This document shows positions 6,254 to 11,273 of a stretch of 11,273 bases of DNA, one piece after another. This DNA is from JAIUZI01 sp041594355 (GTDB taxonomy: Bacteria; Pseudomonadota; Alphaproteobacteria; Rhodobacterales; Rhodobacteraceae), in NCBI GenBank assembly GCA_041594355.1, contig JBFHMM010000125.1, positions 1 to 11,273 of the forward strand, in the 5' to 3' direction. The notes beneath the pieces were generated by a model. The model was given only the letters and a program-made list of their open reading frames with translations. It was not told the origin of the DNA and ran no database searches. How positions within the stretch are numbered: the first letter of the stretch is position 1; every line of letters begins with the position of its first letter. The position numbers and the translations under genes were made by a program.

Positions 6254-7582
6254 ATGATCAGCCAGCAACTGAACGACAGTCTGACCCGCGTTGGTCCCGG
6301 CAGCGATGCCGGTGAGGTGTTGCGCCGCTACTGGCAACCCGCCGCGCTCAGCGACGAGCTGATGACCGGGCGCCCCGTGGTGCCAGTCCGGCTGTTGGGA
6401 GAGGATCTGGTCCTGTTCCGCGATAGCAGCGGCGAACTGGGACTGATCGGGCGCCATTGCCCGCATCGCGGCGCCGACATGTGCTATGGCCGGTTGGAGA
6501 AAAACGGGCTGCGTTGCCCGTTCCATGGCTGGCATTTCGACCGGACCGGCCAATGCGTCGAACAGCCCGGCGAACCCGAAGGCAGCAGGATGCATGAACA
6601 GATCCGCTCGACATCCTATCCGGTGGTCGAAAAGAACGGCATCGTCTGGGCTTATATGGGGCCGGGCACGCCGCCGGCCTTCCCCAATTTCGACTGTTTC
6701 CGTGCCCCCGATACCCATGTGTTCTCTTTCAAGGGGCTGTGGCAGTGCAACTGGCTGCAGGCGCTTGAGGTCGGCATCGACCCGGCCCATGCCTCCTTCC
6801 TGCACCGCTTCCTGCAGGACGAAGACCCCGCCGACAGCTATGGCAAGCAATTCCGCGACAAGGCGGCGAACACCGAAATCCCGATGACCAAGCTGCTGCG
6901 CGACTTTCCCCGCCCCGAGATCAACGTGGATGAAACCGACTTCGGTCTGAGGCTGACCGCGCTGCGCCACCTTGGCGACGGGCGCACACATGTGCGGGTC
7001 ACCAACCAGATTTTCCCCGAGGCGATATGCATCCCTATGAGCCGGGAAATGACCATCACCCAGTGGCATGTGCCTGTGGATGACCACAATTGTTACTGGT
7101 TCTCCATGTTCACCAGTTTCGGTGATCCGGTGAACAAGACGCTGATGCGCGAACAACGGCTGAAGGAACATCGCCTGCCGGACTATGCGCCGCTGAAAAA
7201 CGCCGCTAACAATTACGGTTATGATCCGGACGAACAGGCGAACACGACGTATACGGGCATGGGCCTCGACATCAACGTGCACGATCAATGGGCGGTTGAG
7301 AGCATGGGCGCGATCCAGGACCGCACCCAGGAGCATCTGGGCAAGACAGATGTCGGTATCATCCGCTATCGCCGCATGCTGCGCGCGGCAATCGACGCGG
7401 TCAAGGCCGGGCGCGATGATGACCTGCCCCTGCGCAACGGCACCGATCCGGCGGCGATCTTTGGCCCGGTCTCGAACGATTCCATCGCCGAGGACAGCGA
7501 CCTGGCGGCGGCAACGCGCAACAGCGATTCTGCCCGCCGGTCCGGATGTGCCTGGGACGCCTCCATCGCCGATCCGGCCTGA
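6254..7582 (+). CDS. Rieske non-haem iron oxygenase, phthalate 4,5-dioxygenase / phenoxybenzoate dioxygenase-like
   Basis: Predicted oxygenase alpha subunit that takes electrons from a separate reductase and adds oxygen to, or demethylates, a ring or N-substituted substrate. The 442-residue protein opens with the family segment TRVGPGSDAGEVLRRYWQPA. The Rieske 2Fe-2S ligands are C69 and H71 (CPHRGA) and C88 and H91 (CPFHGWHF). The catalytic iron site is in EVGIDPAHASFLHRF: bridging D176, ligands H179 and H184; D356 in IQDRTQEHLG is the likely carboxylate ligand. This layout is the single-alpha-subunit group, with no beta-subunit gene adjacent. ATG 6254 is chosen because GAGAGG lies 6 bases upstream; ATG 6200 lies within the operator. 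Fifteen bases separate it from the GS-like gene, so they form one operon. No ferredoxin or reductase gene is in the window, so electrons must come from elsewhere. The substrate is unknown. Confidence 0.93.
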   Translation: MISQQLNDSLTRVGPGSDAGEVLRRYWQPAALSDELMTGRPVVPVRLLGEDLVLFRDSSGELGLIGRHCPHRGADMCYGRLEKNGLRCPFHGWHFDRTGQCVEQPGEPEGSRMHEQIRSTSYPVVEKNGIVWAYMGPGTPPAFPNFDCFRAPDTHVFSFKGLWQCNWLQALEVGIDPAHASFLHRFLQDEDPADSYGKQFRDKAANTEIPMTKLLRDFPRPEINVDETDFGLRLTALRHLGDGRTHVRVTNQIFPEAICIPMSREMTITQWHVPVDDHNCYWFSMFTSFGDPVNKTLMREQRLKEHRLPDYAPLKNAANNYGYDPDEQANTTYTGMGLDINVHDQWAVESMGAIQDRTQEHLGKTDVGIIRYRRMLRAAIDAVKAGRDDDLPLRNGTDPAAIFGPVSNDSIAEDSDLAAATRNSDSARRSGCAWDASIADPA

Positions 7583-7597
7583 CGAAGGGTACACCGC

Positions 7598-9046
7598 ATG
7601 ACCGATCTGGAGCAGGGCGCGCTGGCGCAACGCGGGTTGACGACGGGGGCTGAGCGGTCCCGCGCCGAAGAGGTTCTGGCCGCCGTGGCGAACGGCGATC
7701 TGGAAACCGTGCGCATTCTCTTCCCCGACCAGCATGGCGTTCTGCGCGGCAAGACGCTGGTGGCCGGGGCGCTGCCGTCGGTTTTCGCCAACGGGCTCGC
7801 GGTCGCCTCGACCCTGCTGCTGAAAGACACCTCGCATCGCACCGTCTTTCCGGTCTGGACCCCGGATGCCGGCATTGCCGCCGCCCCGATGCAGGGCGCC
7901 AACGACGTCTTGCTGGTGCCCGATGCCGGAACCTTTCGACAGCTGCCGCACGCCCCGCATTCGGCTTGGATGCTGTGCGACGTGGTGTTCCGGGACGGCG
8001 CGCCGATCCCGTTTTCGTCGCGCGGTGTGTTGCAGCGCGCGGTAGACCGGCTGGCGGCGCAACAATTGCAGGCCACCATCGGGCTCGAGGTTGAATTCCA
8101 CGTGTTCGAGCGCACCGATGCCGCGCTGGAGCACGCCCAGACCACCATGCCCGGCACACCGGCGCAGACCCGCGCTTTGACGCAGGGCTATCAGTTCCTG
8201 ACTGAAACGCGCTATGCCGAGGCCGAGCCGATCCTGGACGAACTGCGCCGCGCTGCGCAGGGCATCGGGCTGCGGGTCCGCTCGGTCGAGATCGAGATGG
8301 GCCCCAGCCAGTTCGAGTTCACCTTCGAACCCGGCGATCCGATGGAGCAGGCCGACAACCTCGTGATGTTCCGCACGCTGGTCAAGGAGATCTGCGCCGC
8401 CCGCGGGCTGCACGCCAGCTTCATGGCCAAGCCGCGGCTGGCCAACATCGCGGCGAACGGCTGGCACATCCATCAATCGCTGAGCGACCCCGAGACCGGT
8501 GAAAACCTCTTTGCCCCCGATGGGCCGAACGAGCTGACGCCGCAGGCCGGTGGCTGGATCGCGGGGTTGCTGAAACATGCCCGCGCCGCCAGTCTGCTGA
8601 ATGTGCCCACCGTGAACGGCTACAAACGCTACCAGCCCTACCAGCTGGCCCCGAACCGCATCCAGTGGGGGCAGGACAACCGGGGCGCCATGGTGCGCGC
8701 CCTGCTGGCGCCAGGTGAGTCCGCCAGCCGCGTTGAGAACCGCGCGCCCGAAAGCGCCGCCAATCCCTATTTTGCCCTCGCCGCGCAGCTGGTCTGCGGG
8801 CTGGACGGAATTTCCAGCGGCTTGATGCCGCCGCCGCCGACCGACTCGCCCTACGACGGTCCAGAGGACCCGCTGCCCGGCTCCCTGATCGAGGCGATCG
8901 AGGCCTTTGAGGATTCGGCCTTGTTCCGCCGGGCGCTGGGCGATGAGTTCGTCGACTATCTCGTCCGGATCAAGCGGTTCGAGTGGGAGCGCTATATTTC
9001 CGCCCTGTCGGAATGGGAACAGGCCGAGTATTTCTCCTTGTTCTGA
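7598..9046 (+). CDS. glutamine-synthetase-family ligase (likely gamma-glutamylamide synthetase)
   Basis: Predicted ATP-dependent ligase that joins glutamate to ammonia or, more likely given its context, to an organic amine. The 482-residue product is complete. GS signatures in order: metal-binding GLEVEFHVF (E164, E166), EIEMGPSQFEF (E233, E240), the ATP-site NGWHIHQSL (H290, H292), NGYKRYQPYQLAPNRIQWGQDNRGAMVR (340-367, the glutamate and arginine region), and RVENRAPESAANPYFALAA (378-396). All main catalytic residues seem kept, so it should be active. It differs from housekeeping GlnA in missing the adenylylation-loop Tyr motif and in several substrate-pocket residues, as expected for the GlnA3/PuuA/TdnQ-like branch. 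ATG 7598 has AAGGG 8 bases before it. It lies 15 bases after the Rieske gene; the same pairing of GS-like and Rieske genes exists in aniline operons (tdnQ, dcaQ). The real acceptor amine is unknown. Confidence 0.9.
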   Translation: MTDLEQGALAQRGLTTGAERSRAEEVLAAVANGDLETVRILFPDQHGVLRGKTLVAGALPSVFANGLAVASTLLLKDTSHRTVFPVWTPDAGIAAAPMQGANDVLLVPDAGTFRQLPHAPHSAWMLCDVVFRDGAPIPFSSRGVLQRAVDRLAAQQLQATIGLEVEFHVFERTDAALEHAQTTMPGTPAQTRALTQGYQFLTETRYAEAEPILDELRRAAQGIGLRVRSVEIEMGPSQFEFTFEPGDPMEQADNLVMFRTLVKEICAARGLHASFMAKPRLANIAANGWHIHQSLSDPETGENLFAPDGPNELTPQAGGWIAGLLKHARAASLLNVPTVNGYKRYQPYQLAPNRIQWGQDNRGAMVRALLAPGESASRVENRAPESAANPYFALAAQLVCGLDGISSGLMPPPPTDSPYDGPEDPLPGSLIEAIEAFEDSALFRRALGDEFVDYLVRIKRFEWERYISALSEWEQAEYFSLF

Positions 9047-9121
9047 GGGCGGTTCTGAAGGCGGTGCTCCGCGCGGGGGCGGCGAAACTCCAAAACCGAC
9101 CCTTTTCCGGCAAATCCCGTC

Positions 9122-9150
9122 TTGCCCGCTCCGAGCGCGGCGGCTAATGT
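9122..9150 (+). promoter_or_regulatory. candidate promoter of the gcv operon
   Basis: TTGCCC (9122-9127), a 17-base spacer and TAATGT (9145-9150) would start transcription near 9156, exactly where the riboswitch first stem begins. The -10 is weak (three of six), but the spacing and placement support a transcript independent of the upstream GS-like gene. The stretch 9047-9121 before it holds no gene and only a small hairpin (9061-9072) without a T-run. Confidence 0.45.
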
Positions 9151-9155
9151 GCGCC

Positions 9156-9312
9156 CAAGCATGTGGGAGAACCGGCGTCGCCGGTGCCGAAGGAGCAACC
9201 GCCCCGGAAACTCTCAGGCCCAAGGGACCGCAGGCTTGTAGAACACTCTGGAGAGAGGCGCGATGGGCGTCCGCCGAAGGGATAACGATCTCAGGCGAAA
9301 GGACAGAGGGGG
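9156..9312 (+). promoter_or_regulatory. tandem glycine riboswitch (two aptamers) upstream of gcvT
   Basis: Two copies of the gcvT RNA motif lie in the leader of the glycine cleavage operon. Aptamer 1 (about 9156-9238): first stem CAAGC/GCTTG closes the fold, then GGGAGA, a perfect hairpin ACCGGC-GTC-GCCGGT, GCCGAAGGAGCAA, AAACTCTCAGGC and AAGGGACC. Aptamer 2 (about 9246-9308): CTCTG pairs with CAGAG, enclosing GGAGAG, CGCCGAAGGGATAA, ATCTCAGGC and GAAAGGACAG. These match the published glycine aptamer consensus; the second lacks the AAAC before CTCAGGC but keeps the core. Two adjacent aptamers are the standard form for gcv operons and glycine normally turns the genes on. I infer the same here because the first genes are gcvT and gcvH. 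Confidence 0.93.
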
Positions 9313-9353
9313 CATCGCATGGCGCGCGACTGCGTGCCGTAATATGGGATGCC
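9311..9353 (+). promoter_or_regulatory. riboswitch expression platform: extended hairpin
   Basis: GGCATC (9311-9316) pairs with GATGCC (9348-9353), enclosing a tighter hairpin GGCGCGC-GACT-GCGTGCC (9321-9338, one G-U pair). It directly follows aptamer 2. There is no T-run after it, so it is not a classical terminator and control may be at ribosome access or through Rho. It does not cover the AGGA at 9386-9389, and the switching mechanism is not clear. Confidence 0.4.
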
Positions 9354-9396
9354 GGGAGATTTCCGAGAATCGGGCCGGTGGGGACAGGATGGGCCG

Positions 9397-10512
9397 ATGA
9401 CGGAATTGTCAAAGACACCGCTATACGATCTGCATGTGGAACTGGGTGGCAAGATGGTGCCCTTTGCCGGCTATGACATGCCGGTTCAGTTCCCGGCCGG
9501 CATCATGGCCGAACATAATCACACCCGCGCCAGGGCCGGCCTGTTCGATGTCAGCCACATGGGCCAGGTGATCCTGCGCGGACCGGATGTGGCCAGCGCT
9601 TTTGAGACGCTGGTGCCGATGGATGTCGCGGGACTGGGCGAGGGGCGGCAGCGCTACGGGCTGTTTCTGAACGAGCAGGGCGGCATTCTGGACGACCTGA
9701 TGTTCGCCAACCGGGGTGATCACCTGGTCGTGGTGGTCAATGCCGCCTGCAAGGAGGCCGACATCGCCCATATGAAAGCCGCGCTCGAGCCGGCGGTCAG
9801 CGTCACGCCGGTTACGGACCGCGCGCTGCTGGCCTTGCAGGGCCCCCGGGCCGAGGCGGTGCTTGCGGATCTGGTGCCCGAGGCAGCGCAAATGCGGTTC
9901 ATGGACGTGCGGACGCTGGAGCTGGAAGGCGCCAAGTGCTGGGTGTCGCGCTCTGGTTATACCGGCGAGGACGGCTACGAGATTTCGGTCCCCGCAGATC
10001 AGGCAACGCGGCTGGCGCGGACCCTGCTGGCTCATGACGACGTGATGCCCATCGGTCTGGGCGCGCGCGATTCCCTGCGGCTGGAGGCCGGGCTTTGCCT
10101 CTATGGCCACGACATCGACGCGGCGACATTGCCGGCCGAGGCCGGGCTGACCTGGGCAATCCAGAAGCTGCGCCGTACGGGCGGCGAGCGCGAGGGCGGC
10201 TTTCCCGGCGCGGACCCGGTGCTGGCGCAGATCGCCAGGGGCCCGGCGCGGGTGCGCGTCGGGCTGCGCCCCGAAGGCCGGGCGCCGATGCGCGAGGGTG
10301 TGGAACTGTTCGCCGATGCCGAGGCGGACGCGCCGATCGGGCGGATCACCTCGGGCGGCTTTGGTCCGACGGTTGGCGGCCCGGTGGCGATGGGCTATGT
10401 GCCCGCGGAACTGGCCGTGCCGGGCACCACCGTATATGGCGCGCTGCGCGGCAAGCGTCTGCCCGCGACAATCACCAAACTGCCCTTCGTGGCGGCAAAT
10501 TTCAAACGATAG
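9397..10512 (+). CDS. gcvT: glycine cleavage system T protein (aminomethyltransferase)
   Basis: Tetrahydrofolate-dependent aminomethyltransferase: takes the aminomethyl group from lipoylated GcvH, releases ammonia and makes 5,10-methylene-THF. The 371-residue protein has the family order: LYDLHVELGGKMVPFAGYDMPVQF (10-32), FDVSHMGQ (50-57), GGILDDLMF (95-103, with the catalytic Asp pair), LALQGPRA, RSGYTGEDGYEI (185-196), LGARDSLRLEAGLCLYGHDID (221-241) and C-terminal SGGFGPTVGGPVAMGYV. Length is the standard GcvT length. It starts at ATG 9397 with AGGA 7 bases upstream; an in-frame ATG at 9349 would extend into the riboswitch platform. It stops with TAG and is followed 20 bases later by gcvH. 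Control is by the glycine riboswitch upstream. Confidence 0.97.
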   Translation: MTELSKTPLYDLHVELGGKMVPFAGYDMPVQFPAGIMAEHNHTRARAGLFDVSHMGQVILRGPDVASAFETLVPMDVAGLGEGRQRYGLFLNEQGGILDDLMFANRGDHLVVVVNAACKEADIAHMKAALEPAVSVTPVTDRALLALQGPRAEAVLADLVPEAAQMRFMDVRTLELEGAKCWVSRSGYTGEDGYEISVPADQATRLARTLLAHDDVMPIGLGARDSLRLEAGLCLYGHDIDAATLPAEAGLTWAIQKLRRTGGEREGGFPGADPVLAQIARGPARVRVGLRPEGRAPMREGVELFADAEADAPIGRITSGGFGPTVGGPVAMGYVPAELAVPGTTVYGALRGKRLPATITKLPFVAANFKR

Positions 10513-10532
10513 TCCAAGGGGATACGAGGGAA

Positions 10533-10892
10533 ATGAAATACACCGAAGAACATGAATGGCTGCTGCCCGAGGGCGATCTGATTGTCGTCGGCATTACCGA
10601 ATATGCCGCCGAGCAACTGGGCGATGTGGTCTTTGTGGAACTGCCCGAAGTCGGCACCGAAGTCACCAAGGACGAAGAGATCGTGGTAATCGAAAGCGTC
10701 AAGGCGGCCTCGGATATCCTGGCGCCGCTGGACGGCGAGATCGTCGAGGTCAACGAGGCGCTGGCCGAAAATCCGGGCAAAGTGAACGAAGACGCGATGG
10801 GCGATGCCTGGTTCTTCAAGATCCGGCCCAGCGACCTTTCGCCGATGGACGATTACATGGATGAAGCGGCCTACAAGGATTTCATCGGGTAA
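10533..10892 (+). CDS. gcvH: glycine cleavage system H protein (lipoyl carrier)
   Basis: Lipoyl protein that shuttles the aminomethyl intermediate from GcvP to GcvT and is reoxidised by lipoamide dehydrogenase. The 119-residue product reads KYTEEHEWL at its start, DVVFVELPEVG in the middle and IESVKAASDI, which carries the lipoylated K57. The C-terminal half GEIVEVNEALAENPGKVNEDAMG and WFFKI are typical. ATG 10533 follows gcvT by 20 bases; possible ribosome sites are AAGGGG 11 bases upstream and GAGGG only 2 bases upstream, so initiation may be modest or coupled. The protein is rich in Asp and Glu, as usual for GcvH. Confidence 0.97.
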   Translation: MKYTEEHEWLLPEGDLIVVGITEYAAEQLGDVVFVELPEVGTEVTKDEEIVVIESVKAASDILAPLDGEIVEVNEALAENPGKVNEDAMGDAWFFKIRPSDLSPMDDYMDEAAYKDFIG

Positions 10893-10904
10893 CGTCCGGG
10901 GCCG

Positions 10905-10936
10905 GCCGGGGAAGCCTCCGGCGGGAGTATTTGACC
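10905..10936 (+). other. GC hairpin plus GGGAGTATTTG tail in the gcvH-gcvP gap, common intergenic element type of Rhodobacteraceae
   Basis: GCCGGGG (10905-10911) and CTCCGGC (10916-10922) pair around an AAGC loop with one G-U pair, then GGGAGTATTTGACC follows. The string AAGCCTCCGGCGGGAGTATTT is, to my recollection, a short element repeated many times between genes in this family. In the 101-base gcvH-gcvP gap it could be a weak attenuator or mRNA-stabilising structure that sets different levels of GcvTH and GcvP. Only one copy is in the window, so I cannot show repetition here. Confidence 0.5.
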
Positions 10937-10993
10937 AAGAGATAAAACACCGGACCAGGCTCCGGACCGTTTGGGTTTGCCAGAGGACAAGAC

Positions 10994-11273
10994 ATGACGT
11001 TCACGCCAACCGACTATCTGCCGTATGATTTTGCCAACCGCCGTCACATCGGTCCGTCTCCGGTGGAGATGGCGGAGATGCTGAGACACGTCGGGGTGGA
11101 CAGCCTTGACGAGTTGATTGACCAGACGGTGCCAAGGGCGATCCGGCAGGCGGAACCGTTGAACTTTGGCAAGCCAAAGTCGGAGCGCGAACTGCTTTAC
11201 CACATGCGCAAGACCGCGGCGAAAAACCAGGTTCTGGTCTCGCTGATCGGGCAGGGGTACCACGGCACTGTCA
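10994..11273 (+). CDS. gcvP: glycine dehydrogenase (decarboxylating) P protein, N-terminal part (runs off right edge)
   Basis: PLP enzyme that decarboxylates glycine and passes the aminomethyl group to GcvH. Only 93 codons plus one base are present, frame open at the edge. The start is ATG 10994 with AGAGGA 6 bases upstream. Its N-terminus has the full-length GcvP signature FANRRHIGPSPVEMAEML (13-30), SLDELIDQTVP, and AAKNQVLVSLIGQGYHGT near the edge. FxxRHIGPS at the start indicates the single-chain form of about 950 residues and not the split GcvPA/GcvPB type. It completes the gcvTHP order; the PLP lysine lies outside the window. Confidence 0.93.
   Translation, partial: MTFTPTDYLPYDFANRRHIGPSPVEMAEMLRHVGVDSLDELIDQTVPRAIRQAEPLNFGKPKSERELLYHMRKTAAKNQVLVSLIGQGYHGTV

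Noticed and set aside
7598..9046. Naming the GS-like gene glnA, gmaS or puuA
   Set aside because: Signature motifs identify the superfamily only; the pocket residues cannot be assigned to one substrate by eye.
9061..9072. Small hairpin GCGG-TGCT-CCGC after the GS-like gene as a terminator
   Set aside because: Only four base pairs and no T-run follows.
6218..9418. A 1066-codon open frame on the minus strand opposite the Rieske and GS-like genes
   Set aside because: It is antisense to two genes with clear catalytic motifs. Its product is low-complexity, rich in Gly, Arg, Ala and His with no recognisable domain, which is a usual side effect of high GC at third positions.
1..11273. Mobile element, CRISPR array, defence system, tRNA or rRNA
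   Set aside because: No transposase or integrase motif, terminal repeat, regularly spaced repeat or tRNA-like cloverleaf was seen on either strand.

Overview
The window looks like chromosomal DNA of a Rhodobacteraceae (Roseobacter-type) alphaproteobacterium. It is GC-rich with strong G/C bias at third codon positions. The TamA/TamB pair, the gcvT-gcvH-gcvP operon behind a tandem glycine riboswitch and the short secreted proteins all fit that group. No tRNA, rRNA, CRISPR array, transposase or phage gene was seen, so this reads as a stable chromosomal segment with one accessory catabolic insert.

Layout. (1) Positions 1-2195, minus strand: outer-membrane assembly genes tamA (complete) and tamB (start only, running off the left edge), joined by a TTGA stop/start overlap. 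(2) 2432-3427, minus: a divergent type I glyceraldehyde-3-phosphate dehydrogenase with an intact Cys/His catalytic pair. (3) 3494-5358: a cell-envelope cluster made of a small lipoprotein (minus) and, divergently, two overlapping plus-strand genes for exported proteins, one like the C-terminal part of rickettsial 17-kDa-type surface antigens and one unrecognised with a D-x-D-G-x-x-D loop. (4) 5362-9046: an IclR-family regulator of the PcaR/PcaU/PobR type, divergent from a two-gene operon encoding a Rieske non-haem iron oxygenase and a glutamine-synthetase-like ligase. A perfect 11-bp inverted repeat with a 15-bp spacer lies between the divergent genes. (5) 9122-11273, plus: promoter, tandem-aptamer glycine riboswitch, gcvT, gcvH and the start of gcvP, which together encode the glycine cleavage system.

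How the parts may work together. The most interesting unit is region 4. A GS-like enzyme next to a Rieske oxygenase recalls aniline catabolism, where an amine is first gamma-glutamylated and then oxygenated by a Rieske enzyme. Here the oxygenase belongs to the single-alpha-subunit phthalate 4,5-dioxygenase-like group and the local regulator is PcaR-like, so this may be a distinct amine or N-substituted-compound pathway with an inducible switch at the 6181-6217 operator. Whether the neighbouring glycine cleavage operon is a functional partner (disposing of glycine or one-carbon units) or only a neighbour cannot be told from sequence; it has its own promoter-like sequence and riboswitch. All family assignments are made by reading motifs, without database searches.
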